Notes under the pieces: model-generated
Database searches by the model: none
The model's input: only the letters and a program-made list of their open reading frames with translations
Told to the model about the DNA's origin: nothing
DNA from: AC-32 sp038236705
GTDB taxonomy: Bacteria; Actinomycetota; Thermoleophilia; Gaiellales; Gaiellaceae
Direction of reading: 5' to 3'
Length of the DNA stretch: 64,000 nt
Assembly: GCA_038236705.1 (NCBI GenBank)
Contig: JBBRZN010000004.1
Location: forward strand, 48,166 to 112,165
Shown: in pieces, positions 42,147 to 53,030 of the stretch
Layout of the letters: each line of letters starts with the position of its first letter
How positions within the stretch are numbered: the first letter of the stretch is position 1
Made by a program: the position numbers and the translations under genes

Positions 42147-45100
42147 TCATTCGCGTTCGCTCAGAACGGGTTGGGCGGAGACCGGCAGTGAGAACACGAA
42201 GCTCGACCCTTCACCCTCGCGCGAGCGCACCCAGATGCGGCCGCGCATCGCCGCGAGCAGTTCCTTGGCGATGAAGAGCCCGAGGCCGGTTCCGCCGCTC
42301 GCGAGGTCGCGTCCGCCGCTCTCGGCTCGGTAGAACTTGGCAAAGATCCGGCTCTGCTCGCCCTCCGGGATTCCGATGCCTTCGTCGTCCACGCTCACCT
42401 CCACGGTGTCGTCGCGGCGACGCGCGGCGACCCGCACCGTACCGCCTTCTGGTGAGTATTTGACGGCGTTGTCCACGAGATCGGTGACGATCTGGCGCAG
42501 CTTCTCGCGGTCGGCGGCGACGGCGAGCGGCTCGGGCGGCAGGTCGAGGATGAACTCGTGGCCTACCAGTGCGAACGACTGCTTCGCCGCGGAGACGACC
42601 TCGGAGACGATGGCGCTGACGTCGATCGGCGCGAGTTGCACCTGAAGGTCGCCGGAGTCGAGCCGGGCAACGGCGAGCAGCCGGTCGACGATCGCCGTGA
42701 GCCGGCCGGCCTCCGAGGCGATGTAGCCGAGGAAAGTGGCGCGCTCCTCCTCGCCGAACAGGACGTCGTCGCGGAGCAGAGTCTCGGCAAAGCCGTAGAT
42801 CGAGGTGAGCGGCGAGCGCAGCTCACGCGAGACGTTGGAGACGAACTCGGACTTCATCTGCTCGACCACGCGCTCGGCGGAGATATCGCGGAAAGCGAAG
42901 ATGCGGCCGGCGACCGCTCCGGCCGGGTCGCGCCTGATCGCCTCGGTCCGCGAGAGCCAGATCTCCTCCCCGCCTCGCCGGATCGAGACGAGCCGCTCTC
43001 CGGCCGGCGACTCGCGGTCGGACTCGAGGTCACGCTGCAGCACCTCGCTGGGCGTCCGCTCGAGCGCCTCCGGCCCGGGAACGCCCGTGATGCGCTCCGC
43101 GGCCGCGTTCCAGAGCACGACCTTGCCTTCGCGGTCGACGGCCACGATCCCGTCCGCGATGTTGGAGAGGATCGCCTCGCTGCGCTCCTTTTCGAGCGCG
43201 ACGTTCTGGTAGAGCTCGGCACTCGAGAGCGCGGCCGACGCATTGCCCGCGAAGGCGGCCAGCGCCTCGACTTCCTCCTCCTGCCACGGCCTCGGCTCCT
43301 TCGCGTACACGGAGAGCACGCCGTGAACGGCTCCTTCCGGGCCAACGAGGGGCACGCCGAGGTAGCCCGCATAACCGGCGGAGAGAACGGGGTCGGCCTG
43401 GAGCAGGCGCTGATCGTCGCGCGCGTCAGCGACCGTGACTGGCGACCGAGACTGGACGGCGTCGCCGGCGAGGCGGGCCGTCGACGGCACCCGGGAGTCC
43501 AGGACACTCGTGATCTCCTCCCCGGAGACCGCGCTCGCGACGAGCTCGTCGCCCTCGAGCAGGCGGATCACCGCAGCGTCGGCGCCGAGCAGCGCCGGCG
43601 CCTGCCGCACGACCTCGTCGAGCACGGCACCCGGGTCGAGCTCGGTTGCGAGCAGCGAGCCGGTGCGGGCGAGCTGCTGGGCGAGCGCGCGCGAGCGGCG
43701 CTCCGCCTCGAAGAGCTCGCTTCGCTCGAGCGCGCCTCGGGCCGCACCGGCGAGGTTGCGCGCGAGCTCGAGGTCGTCGTCGGCGAAATTACGCTGTTCC
43801 TGGAAGAAGACGAGCACGAGCGCGCCCTCCTCGCTGCGCGGCGCCTCGACGGGCACCGCCAGCAGCGAGCGGTATCCGGACTCGCTCATCACGCGCCGCC
43901 AGTCCTCGTCGAAGCGATCGTCGTCGTGGATGTGTGGTGCCGCCAGCACGCGCCTGCCGCGCAAGGCCCCGGAGGGGTCACCGAGACCGTTCTCGAGAAA
44001 CTTGACGAGCAGGCCGGGCAGACCGTGCAGCCCGGCGAGCCGAAGGTCGTCGGCCGCCGGCATCAACACCGCTGCGCTCGCGCCACCAAGCGCGTCGCTC
44101 GCCGCCTGGGCGAGCGCATCGAGGGTTTCCTCGAGGGAGATCGGCTCGCCCAGCACCGAGGCGATCCGGTAGAAGCCGCGCTGGACACGCGCTTGCCGCG
44201 AGCGCTCCTCGAAGCTCTCGGCGTTGCGCAACGCGAGCGCGGCGAGGTTCGCGAAGGCCTCGAGTAGGTCGGCCTGGCTGGTGGTGAAGGTGCGCTCGGC
44301 ATCGCGCGTCCCGACGCCGAGGATCCCTTTAACCTCGCCGGACCAGCGCATCGGCGCCACGATCGCGCTGCGGAAGCCCTCGTAGGCCGGGTGCGGCACG
44401 GCCTCGGTGAGCTCGGAGTAGTCGTCCGAGAGGATCGGCCTGCCCCTTGCAATGGCCCGGCCGGAAAGCCCCTTCTCCGCCGGGAACTCGAAGCCGACGA
44501 TGCCCTCGAGCAGGCCGTGCACGGCCGCGCAGCGCAGGATCCCGCGCTCGGCGTCGAGCAGGAAGCAGTCCACCGCCTCGGCGCGCAGCAGTTGAGCGAC
44601 CTCGTCCACGAGCCGCTGCAGGACGGCCTTCAGCTCGAGCTCGCTGGTCACGACCTGAGCGGCCTTGAGGAGCGCGCTCTGCTCGCCGAGCCGCCGCTCG
44701 TTCTCCTCGAGGAGCCGCGCCGTGTGCAGCGCGAGTCCGATCTCGCGCGCCACGGCCTCGGCCAGCGAGACGTCGCCGGACGCCCACGGTCCCGGATTCG
44801 GCCGGTGCAGCCCGAGCACGCCGATCATGCGGTCGAACACGACGATCGGCGTCGCCAGCACCGAGCGGCTGCCGAGCTCGACCACCGTCCGGACGTCCCC
44901 GAGCGACTCGTCCCGAAGTTCCGGAGCGTCGAGCACGTCCGCGATCGCGACGGTGCGCCGCTCGCGCGCCGCGAGGTTCGACACCGGCAGCCGGCCCGCA
45001 TCGTCGCCGATCGGAGGCAGCCCCTCCGCCCACCACTCCGCACGGATCGGGAGCGCCTCGCTCTCCTCGCCGATCCTGATGAAGCAACGGGAGGCGCCGA

Positions 45101-46079
45101 TCGCGCGACCGGTTTCGGTCACCGCCACGCGCGTGACCGCGTCGAGGTCGTGCACCGAGCGCACGCGGCGGGAGATCTTGCCCACGAGCCGTTCGCGGGC
45201 CAGCGCCTTGTCGAGCGCATTGGCCGAGCGCGTGCGGTCGAGCGAGATCGCCGCTTCCCCGGCCAGAGCCTGCATCAGCCGCAGTTCCTCAGGCGTGAAG
45301 GCGCGACGCTCCTGGGTTGGGGCCGCGACCAGCACTCCGACGACTCGCTCTTCGACGATCAAGGGCACGAACGCGCCGCTCTTCGCGTGTGCGGCCTTCG
45401 CGAGCCGCTGACTGACGAGCGGGGAGGATTCGATGTCGTAGACCGTGACCGGAGCCGCCTCGAAGTAGGCACTGGCGATCCCCGACGGCTCGTTGTGCAG
45501 GTGCACGCGGAGGTCGTTGAACCAGTCGGCGTCCTCGCCGGCGGAGCGCGCGAGGAGGCCGACCGCCTCGTCCTCGTCGTCGCTGACGAGCGCGAGGGCC
45601 GTGAACTCGACCTGCAGCAGCGAGGCCACCTCGTCGAGCAGCACGCGCGCGGACTCGACCGGGTCCCGGGCCCGAGAGAGCGCGTTGGCGAGGGTGGCGA
45701 CGGAGTTGAGCTCGCGGTCGCGCACCGACACGAGCTCTTCTGCTTCACGCGCGCGAGGGCCGCTCAGCACCACCCCGGCCGGGTCGCTCCAGCGGCGCAG
45801 GAAGATCAGCGCCGGGAGCAGCGCGATCAGCGTCGCGGCGAACGGCGGCCAGACATGCCCGCCGATGGGCGAGCGGTCGTAGAGCACGAGGACGCCGAAG
45901 ATCGCGGCCGGGATCCCGATCCCGGGAAAGATCAGCGCAAGGGCGACGTCGGTCACGCTCACCCGGCTGCGCTCGCGCCAGAGAGCCGGTGCGAGGGCAG
46001 TCGCGACGAGCAGGTACGCGCCCCCCAGCACGAACAGCGGGACCGCGTTGAAGTAGACAGCCTGGTCTTGGGGGGTCAC
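42147..46079 (-). CDS. Giant multi-GAF/PAS sensor histidine kinase lacking the H-box histidine
   Basis: A 1310-residue protein. N-terminal membrane region with three helices (about 9-110), then four or five GAF domains in tandem (about 130-940), a PAS domain near 960-1060 (ILSNIADGIVAVDREGKVVLWN), a HisKA-like helix pair and an HATPase_c domain with LVDNAVKYSPEGG, DDEGIGIPEGE, FAKFYRAESGG and GGTGLGLFIAKELL. The H-box reads FVSNVSRELRSPLTSI: Arg1085 (codon CGT, 42825-42827) stands where the phosphorylated His is expected. It may be a pseudokinase, or CAT changed to CGT recently. The gene precedes a receiver-only regulator. Confidence 0.9.
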   Translation of the reverse strand: MTPQDQAVYFNAVPLFVLGGAYLLVATALAPALWRERSRVSVTDVALALIFPGIGIPAAIFGVLVLYDRSPIGGHVWPPFAATLIALLPALIFLRRWSDPAGVVLSGPRAREAEELVSVRDRELNSVATLANALSRARDPVESARVLLDEVASLLQVEFTALALVSDDEDEAVGLLARSAGEDADWFNDLRVHLHNEPSGIASAYFEAAPVTVYDIESSPLVSQRLAKAAHAKSGAFVPLIVEERVVGVLVAAPTQERRAFTPEELRLMQALAGEAAISLDRTRSANALDKALARERLVGKISRRVRSVHDLDAVTRVAVTETGRAIGASRCFIRIGEESEALPIRAEWWAEGLPPIGDDAGRLPVSNLAARERRTVAIADVLDAPELRDESLGDVRTVVELGSRSVLATPIVVFDRMIGVLGLHRPNPGPWASGDVSLAEAVAREIGLALHTARLLEENERRLGEQSALLKAAQVVTSELELKAVLQRLVDEVAQLLRAEAVDCFLLDAERGILRCAAVHGLLEGIVGFEFPAEKGLSGRAIARGRPILSDDYSELTEAVPHPAYEGFRSAIVAPMRWSGEVKGILGVGTRDAERTFTTSQADLLEAFANLAALALRNAESFEERSRQARVQRGFYRIASVLGEPISLEETLDALAQAASDALGGASAAVLMPAADDLRLAGLHGLPGLLVKFLENGLGDPSGALRGRRVLAAPHIHDDDRFDEDWRRVMSESGYRSLLAVPVEAPRSEEGALVLVFFQEQRNFADDDLELARNLAGAARGALERSELFEAERRSRALAQQLARTGSLLATELDPGAVLDEVVRQAPALLGADAAVIRLLEGDELVASAVSGEEITSVLDSRVPSTARLAGDAVQSRSPVTVADARDDQRLLQADPVLSAGYAGYLGVPLVGPEGAVHGVLSVYAKEPRPWQEEEVEALAAFAGNASAALSSAELYQNVALEKERSEAILSNIADGIVAVDREGKVVLWNAAAERITGVPGPEALERTPSEVLQRDLESDRESPAGERLVSIRRGGEEIWLSRTEAIRRDPAGAVAGRIFAFRDISAERVVEQMKSEFVSNVSRELRSPLTSIYGFAETLLRDDVLFGEEERATFLGYIASEAGRLTAIVDRLLAVARLDSGDLQVQLAPIDVSAIVSEVVSAAKQSFALVGHEFILDLPPEPLAVAADREKLRQIVTDLVDNAVKYSPEGGTVRVAARRRDDTVEVSVDDEGIGIPEGEQSRIFAKFYRAESGGRDLASGGTGLGLFIAKELLAAMRGRIWVRSREGEGSSFVFSLPVSAQPVLSERE

Positions 46080-46479
46080 TGGGCCTCAAGATGATAGGGA
46101 GCCGGGAAGTCCGCGTCGAGAAATTCCGTTCGGGAAGCCGTTCTCGAGTCCAGACCTTACGAGTTGGAAAGATGGGCCAAACGGCCTATTGGAAAAGCGC
46201 GGCCGGACGGCTAGCGTGCTGGTACTGGGCGATGCGAGCCGCGAGCCCTGTACCTGGCCTTGTGGCCCGCGGTGAGCACTAGGGAGAGCCCGTCGCCACT
46301 ACCCCCCGAGCGGCGGGCTCTTCTCGCATAGGAACCCCTGGTTCCCCTACGGAACCCCTCCTTGACAGCGGTCGCGGAGGGCTACCGTCTCATGAGCCGC
46401 CCCAGGGTTCGCCGCGACGCTGGACGTATGCGCGTCGAAGCTGCGGGCAGAAGCTTCGCGTTACCGCGCTCCGAAGAAG
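46080..46479. other. 400-bp gene-free region between the sensor kinase and the ABC exporter
   Basis: No convincing ORF. On the plus strand TTGGAA (46164-46169), 17 bp and TATTGG (46187-46192) form a promoter-like pair, and a strong hairpin AGAGCCCG...CGGGCTCT (46285-46321, with three inner pairs and one mismatch) followed by TCTC could end a transcript of about 125 nt. On the minus strand the same hairpin could end the ABC operon. The kinase promoter should also lie here. No homology to SRP RNA, 6S, tmRNA or a known riboswitch was recognised. Confidence 0.35.
46331..46366. repeat. Dispersed GGTTCC hairpin repeat, family 3, copy 2 (inverted)
   Basis: Read on the minus strand this copy has GTCAAGGAGGGGTTCC followed by GGGGAACCAGGGGTTCC, matching 41613-41654 over about 36 bp with opposite orientation. 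Its stem is shorter (GGAACC/GGTTCC). The two copies bracket the sensor kinase and response regulator genes. Confidence 0.55.
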
Positions 46480-47247
46480 CTACCCAGCCGCCTCGGCTTT
46501 TCGAAGACCGCGGAGGGCCCAGAGCGAGAACCCCGCCGAAAGTGCAAGAGCCGCGCCGAACGCGGCGACGACCTCGGTCGGGCTGCCTGCGAGGAAGCCG
46601 CGCCCCGCCTCCAGCACCCGCGTCACCGGGTTGAGCGTGGCGACGGTGTGGATCCAGCCCTGCAGCAGCGACAGCGGCACGTAGACGGGGGCGAAGAAGA
46701 GGACGAGAAAGACGGGGAACTGCATGATCGGACCGGCCTGCATCGTCCGCAGCCGCATCGCCACCCCGGCGGCCCAGAGTACGGCCGCGAGGTTGAGGAT
46801 CACCGCCAGGGTGTAGAGCCCGACGAGGTCGACCCCGCTGCCGCCGACGTTCATCCCGGCGGCGAGCGCGACCAGGGTCAGGAAGGCGGCGGTGACGAGC
46901 CAGCGGACGAGCGCCGCCCAGGCATAGCCGAGCACGATCCCGATCCGGTTCGGCGCGGCGAGCAGCAGCCGCCGGGCGAAGCCACTCTCGAAGTCGCGGG
47001 CGATCCCGAATCCGGTGAAGACGCCGCCGAACGCGGCCGACTGCAGCAGGACGAACACGAACTGGAAGGCCGTGTAGCCCGACGGGTAGTCGAACCCTGG
47101 AATGTCGCCGACCCGCGAGAGCCCGCCCGCGAAGGCGGTGAAGAAGAAGAGCGGGAAGACGAGCGAGGGCAGGAGCAGAGACGGGTTCCTGAAGACGTTG
47201 TGCAGGGTCCGCCACGCCACGCCTCGGGCGACTGCCAGGGTTCTCAC
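46480..47247 (-). CDS. ABC-2 type exporter permease
   Basis: A 255-residue permease with six helices of the DrrB/ABC-2 type. Start GTG 47247, overlapping the preceding permease stop as GTGA; the longer frame to 47379 is a shadow. LNPVTRVLEAGRGFLAG near the C-terminus is the conserved ABC-2 motif after helix 5. It works with the second permease and the ATPase encoded upstream as one exporter. The cargo is unknown (drug, lipid or polysaccharide). Confidence 0.88.
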   Translation of the reverse strand: MRTLAVARGVAWRTLHNVFRNPSLLLPSLVFPLFFFTAFAGGLSRVGDIPGFDYPSGYTAFQFVFVLLQSAAFGGVFTGFGIARDFESGFARRLLLAAPNRIGIVLGYAWAALVRWLVTAAFLTLVALAAGMNVGGSGVDLVGLYTLAVILNLAAVLWAAGVAMRLRTMQAGPIMQFPVFLVLFFAPVYVPLSLLQGWIHTVATLNPVTRVLEAGRGFLAGSPTEVVAAFGAALALSAGFSLWALRGLRKAEAAG

Positions 47248-48016
47248 GAGCGCGCCATCCTCACGCGCAGCGCCCACGTCGAGAGCGAGAGCGCGACGAT
47301 CGTGATCGCCCCCGTGATCCCGAATCCGAGCGCCAGGGCCTGCCCGTCCCAGCCCGTGATGATCAGGCTCCGGACGCACTCGAGCAGGTACGAGACTGGA
47401 TTCGCGGTCGCGAGGTCGCGGAACCAGGTCTGCTCGATCAGGTTGCGCGGGATGTTCATCGACGAGATGAACAGGAAGACGAAGAACGCGGGAAAGAGGC
47501 TCTGCACGGCCTCGCCCGAGCCGGTTCGCAGCGCGGCGAAGGTTCCCAGGGCGCCGAAGGCCAGCGTCACGAAGATCGCGAATGCAAACAGCACCAGCAC
47601 CCCGAGCACACCGGACGCCGGCCGGACGCCGACGGCCAGGCCAACGCCGAGATACACCGTCGCCTGGACCAGGCCGAGGGCGACGGCGCCGCCGAGCTGC
47701 CCCGCCAGCACCGCGATCCCGCGCATCGGCGTCAGCGAGAGCCGGTTCAGGAAGCCCGTCTGGATGTCGCGAGCGAGGTCGGTGCCGGCGTTCATGGTGG
47801 CGAAGAGAGCGCCCTGGATGAACGGCACCGCGAGCGCGAAGGCCACGAAGGAGTCGGTCGGGAAGCCGGGCAGGTTCGTCTCTGCCTTGAGCCCGCCCGA
47901 ATTGACCGCGAGCAGGAGCATCGGGAAGAGCAGCGGCGCGGCGACGTTCGCGGGCTGCCGCAGCGTGCGCACCACCGAGCGCCGGCCGAGCACGTAGACC
48001 TGGTCGACGAAGCCGG

Positions 48017-48020
<4 letters not shown>
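47244..48020 (-). CDS. ABC-2 type exporter permease
   Basis: A 258-residue permease, six helices, start GTG 48020. TANPVSYLLECVRSLIITGWDG is the conserved C-terminal ABC-2 motif, and FATMNAGTDLARDIQTGFLNRLSLTPM the coupling segment. It forms a heterodimer with the permease downstream, as in daunorubicin-type exporters with two different permeases. 4-nt overlaps on both sides indicate coupled translation. Confidence 0.88.
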
Positions 48021-49014
<994 letters not shown>

Positions 49015-49018
<4 letters not shown>

Positions 49019-52000
49019 GAAGCCTTCGCGATCGTCGGGCTGTTTCCCGCGTCGGTCTCGATGCGCAAAGCCAGGGTCTCTTCCTTGATCCAGTCCTCGT
49101 GGCTGAGCAGCTCGGACTCGCTCGCCGGAAGCGTGACGACGATGCGGTCGGTCAGCTCCAGGCCGGCCTCCTTGCGCATCGTGTTGAGCCGGTGGATCAG
49201 GTCGCGCACGCGGCCTTCGAGCTCGAGCTCCGGATCGAGGGCGAGCTCGAGAGCGACGGTCAGGCCGTCCTCGCCTACGACGGCCCAGCCTTCCTTGCCG
49301 CGCCGCTCGATCAGCACCTCTTCCGGCGAGAGCTCGTGGCCGTCCACCCGCAGCCGCCCTTCGCCGAGCTCCTCGAACTCGCCGGCCTCGAGAGCCGCGC
49401 GAACCGCCGCGAGCTCCTTGCCGAGCTTCGGCCCGAGCACGGGCAGGTTCGGCTTCACTCGCAGCTCCGTCGCCTCGACCGGACCGAACTCGACCTCCTT
49501 CACGCTGAGCTCGTCGGCGATCTCGTCCGCGTGCCCCCGGGCCCCTCCGGCGCCCTGGACGACGAGCCGCCGCAGCGGCTGGCGGTGCTTGATCCCCGCC
49601 TGTGAGCGTGCCTGGCGGCCGAGCTCCACGACCCGCCTCACGTCGGCCACCTCGGCCAGCAGCGCCTCGTCCGGCTCGGGCCCTTCCGGCCAACCCGCGA
49701 GGTGCACGGAGTCGGGTGCGCCCTCACAGGCTCCGACGACCAGGTTCTGCCAGAGGTGCTCGGTGAGGAACGGCATCAGCGGCGCGATCGTGCGCAGCCC
49801 CTGCACGAGCGACCACCAGAGCGCCTGGAGCGCCTCGGCGTCCTCGGTCCAGAAGCGGCGCCGCGAGCGACGGATGTACCAGTTCGAGAGGTCGTCCACG
49901 AAGCTCTCGAAAGCAGCCGTCAGCGCCGGCGTCCAGTAGCGCGCGTAGCTCTCTTCCAGCTCGCGCACGAGCCGGCCGGTGCGCGCGACGAGCCAGCGAT
50001 CGAGCGGCTGCTGCGACGACGGCTCGACCCCCCACTGCGGCCGCCAGCCCGCGATGTTCCCGTAGGTGACGAGGAAACCGACCGAGTTCCACAGCGTCAG
50101 CAGCCGGCGCTGCACCTCGCCGGCGAGGCCGTAGCCGAAGTTGACGTTCTGCTGCGGCGGCGTCGAGCAGTAGAGCCAGCGCATCACGTCGGCGCCCATG
50201 CGGTCGAACGCCTCGTTGGCCTCGATCATGTTCCCGGCCGACTTGTGCATCGGCCGCCCGTCCTCCGCGTTCACTCGCTCGTAGGTCAGCACTGAACGGT
50301 AGGGCAGCCGGCCCACCATCGTCACCGACATGAAGCTGATCGAGTAGAACCAGAGTCGGATCTGCTCGCGACTCTCCGAGATCCAGCTGGCCGGAAACCA
50401 CTTCTCCCAGTACGCGTGGTCGGGCAGGTCTGCCCCGGTGAGGCCGGCGGCGGCGCCCGTCGCGTAGCCGTGGCGGACGAACTCCGGGTTCTGCCAACCC
50501 AGCGTCGAAAGCGGGACGATGCCGGCATCGAGCCAGGCGTCGCCCACCTCCGGGATGCGGCGCACCTCCTGGTCGCAGGCCTCGCAGCGGATCGGCACCG
50601 CGTCGATCCAGGGGCGGTGGAGCTCCTGCAGCTGCTCGAGCCCGCCGGTGGCGCGCTCCTCGAGCTCGGCCCTCGAGCCGATCACGTTCAGCTGGCCGCA
50701 CTCGCAGGGGTACAGCGGCAGCGGCAGGCCGAAGTAGCGCTTGCGCGAGATGTTCCAGTCCTCCATGTTGCGCAGCCAGTCGTCCATCCGCTTGGCGTAC
50801 TGCGGCGGCGTCCACTCGACCTCCTGATTGGCGTCGAGCAGGGGCTGCCGGATCTCGTCGCAGCCGATGAACCAGTCGTCCACGACGCGGAAGACCAGCG
50901 GCGTCTTACAGCGCCAGCAGATCGGATAGCGGTGCACGATCGTCCCGGCCTCGACCAGCAGGCCCTTCTCGCGCAGCGCCTCGGCGATCAGCTCGGCGGC
51001 CTCGTCGGTGCTCAGCCCCTCGAAGACCCCGTAGCCGAGGAGGAACCGGCCCGACTCGTCGATCGGCGCCAGCACCGGCAGGTCGTGGACGCGCGAGAGC
51101 TCGAAGTCCTCGGCGCCCGCCCCCGGCGCGATGTGAACGATCCCAGTGCCCTCGTCGAGCGCGACCTCGTCCCATGGGATCACGCGGTGCACGACGTCCT
51201 TCTGGGCCGGGAGCTCGTCGAACGGTCCCTCGTACTCGAGCCCCACGAGCTCCTCGCCTCGAACGATCTTCACCGGCTCCACATCCCCGGCGAGCTCGCG
51301 CGCGCGCCACTCTCCCTTGGCGTCGAGTACGTATTCGGCGTCGGGCTTGACCGCCGCCGCGACGTTGGCCGGAAGCGTCCACGGTGTCGTCGTCCAGATC
51401 ACCAGCGCCTCGTCCTCGCGCCCCTGGAGTCGGAAGCGGACGAAGAGCGACGGATGCTCCAGCTCGCGGTGGTTCTCCTCGCCCGCCTGCTCGTGCTGGG
51501 AGAGCGAGGTGCCGCAGCGCGGGCACCACTGGGTCGAGCGGTGGCCCAGGTAGAGCCAGCCGCGCCGGTGGCACTCCTTGAGGAAGCGCCAGATGTACTC
51601 GATGTTCGTGTCCGAGAACGTGAGGTAGTCGTTGCCCCAGTCCATCCACTGGCCGAGCCGCTTCGACTGCTCGGTCATCACGCCGACGTACTTGGCAACC
51701 CGTTCCTTGCACCGCTCTGCGAACTCGGCGATTCCGTACTCCTCGATCTCGCGCTTCGAGTTGAGGCCGAGCTCCTTCTCCACGCCGACCTCGACCCAGA
51801 GCCCCTGGCAGTCGAAGCCGTTCTGATAGCGCTCGTCGCAGCCGCGCAGGGCGTGGTACCGCTGGAAGACGTCCTTCAGTGCGCGGCCCCAGGCGTGGTG
51901 GACGCCCATCGGGTTGTTGGCGGTGATCGGCCCGTCGATGAAGCTCCAGCGTGGGCCTCCGGCGTTCTGCTCGCGCAGGCGCTCGAAGGTCCGCTCGCGC

Positions 52001-52068
52001 TCCCAGCGCTCGAGCACCTCACGTTCCAGGGCCGGATGATCGGGCACACTCGGGAGCGGCGTGAACAT
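49015..52068 (-). CDS. ileS: Isoleucyl-tRNA synthetase
   Basis: A 1017-residue class Ia synthetase of the long type. HIGH-equivalent GVHHAWGR near residue 57, editing domain (VIWTTTPWTLPANVAAAV), WCWR-like ICWRCKTPLVFR, and the KMSKS loop in the variant form GRPMHKSAGN. A zinc-type knuckle (YPCECGQL; CEACDQEV) and a C-terminal tRNA-binding region follow. The KMSKS variant occurs, to my recollection, in related long IleRS, so it is not taken as a defect. The gene is divergent from trxA, with overlaps into the ABC exporter operon. Confidence 0.96.
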
Positions 52069-52086
52069 CCGGCGATCCTAGCGAGC

Positions 52087-52114
52087 GGGAACAAGCCTTC
52101 CTGCGTCGGCGTTT
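52087..52114 (+). promoter_or_regulatory. Sigma-R/SigH-like promoter of trxA
   Basis: GGGAAC at 52087-52092 is followed, 18 bp later, by GTTT at 52111-52114 (or CGTT with 17 bp). Actinobacterial thiol-stress sigma factors (SigR in Streptomyces, SigH in mycobacteria) recognise GGGAAY with about 16-18 bp to (C)GTT and control thioredoxin genes. The trxA start is 34 bp downstream of the -10-like element. Confidence 0.6.
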
Positions 52115-52147
52115 GAACTATCCGAGACGCGAGGTAGAAAGGACCAC

Positions 52148-52471
52148 ATGGCAGACGCAGTTACCGAACAGACCTTCGAGACCGACGTGCTCGGCAGCGA
52201 GCAGCCGGTGCTGGTCGACTTCTGGGCCGAGTGGTGCGGGCCCTGTCACGCGATCGCGCCGGTGCTCGAGCAGATCGCCGCCGAGCGCGACGACCTCAAG
52301 GTCGTCAAGCTGAACATCGACGAGGAGCCCGCGATCGCCCCGCGCTATGGGGTGATGTCGATCCCGACCCTGATCCTGTTCAAGGCCGGGGAGCCGCAGG
52401 CAGCCGCGGTCGGAGCGATGCCGAAGTCGATGATCGAGCAGCGCCTCGGCCTGGCCGAAGCGGCCGCCTAG
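52148..52471 (+). CDS. trxA: Thioredoxin
   Basis: A 107-residue thioredoxin with active site WAEWCGPCHAIAP (Cys30, Cys33), the buried Asp24 in VLVDFWAEW, and the cis-Pro in MSIPTLILF. It reduces protein disulfides with electrons from thioredoxin reductase and could regenerate peroxiredoxins. AGAAAGGA precedes the ATG. The stop overlaps the convergent DUF2231 gene by 4 nt. Confidence 0.97.
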   Translation: MADAVTEQTFETDVLGSEQPVLVDFWAEWCGPCHAIAPVLEQIAAERDDLKVVKLNIDEEPAIAPRYGVMSIPTLILFKAGEPQAAAVGAMPKSMIEQRLGLAEAAA

Positions 52472-53004
52472 CTTCCCTCGGCCGCCTCTTTTTCGGGGTG
52501 CGGGAGAGGTGACGCCGCGCGCGTCGGGGGCTCCTCCGGGAGGCCGAGCACGCGCATGCCGTGCACGAAGACGATTGCGCCGCCGAGCCAGCCGCCAAGG
52601 GTCAGGAAGCCGAAACCGACGAGCGTGAGGATGAACGGGGCGGTCTCGACCGCGCCCTGCGTGTAGCCGTCGTGGCCGAGCAGAGCGGCGATCAGGAAGA
52701 ACGCGGTCGCCGTCAGCATCGAGAGCATGTGGTAGGTGGCCGTCCACCATAGCGGCGTCTTCCACGTGATCGAGAGCCAGTCGACGAGACCGGTCAGGGC
52801 CGTGAGGCTCGTGACGATCAGGCCGACGACGAGCGCGAGCCACCAGCCGTGCGCGGCAGCGCGGTTGGAAACCCCGACCACGCTGGCGACGGCCATCACA
52901 GTCGCGGCCGTGTAGGCGCCGATCGAGGCGTCGGTCAGAGGCGGATGAAGAGGGTGGCCGGGCAGGCCGCGGATCAGGTAGCTCAGCTTCACCGTGGTCG
53001 GCAT
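52468..53004 (-). CDS. DUF2231-type membrane protein
   Basis: A 178-residue protein with four membrane helices. Start ATG 53004 (MPTTVKLSYLIRGLPGHPLHPPLTD). The family motif GLPGHPLHPPL is at residues 13-23 and further conserved His/Asp/Trp residues occur in the helices (GLVDWLSI, YHMLSM). DUF2231 proteins often neighbour redox or haem genes; function unknown. The extra upstream N-terminus of the longer frame is rejected because a separate small ORF sits there. Confidence 0.85.
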   Translation of the reverse strand: MPTTVKLSYLIRGLPGHPLHPPLTDASIGAYTAATVMAVASVVGVSNRAAAHGWWLALVVGLIVTSLTALTGLVDWLSITWKTPLWWTATYHMLSMLTATAFFLIAALLGHDGYTQGAVETAPFILTLVGFGFLTLGGWLGGAIVFVHGMRVLGLPEEPPTRAASPLPHPEKEAAEGS

Positions 53005-53030
53005 ACCCCACCAGCCCGCCGGAGAAACAG

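Noticed and set aside
46091..46282. 63-residue plus-strand ORF in the gap before the ABC exporter
   Set aside because: Composition is unlike coding sequence, there is no ribosome-binding site and it overlaps hairpin-rich DNA.
46195..46325. SRP RNA, 6S RNA or c-di-GMP riboswitch
   Set aside because: The SRP GGAAG/AGCAG loop, a 6S central bubble and the GEMM core are not found.
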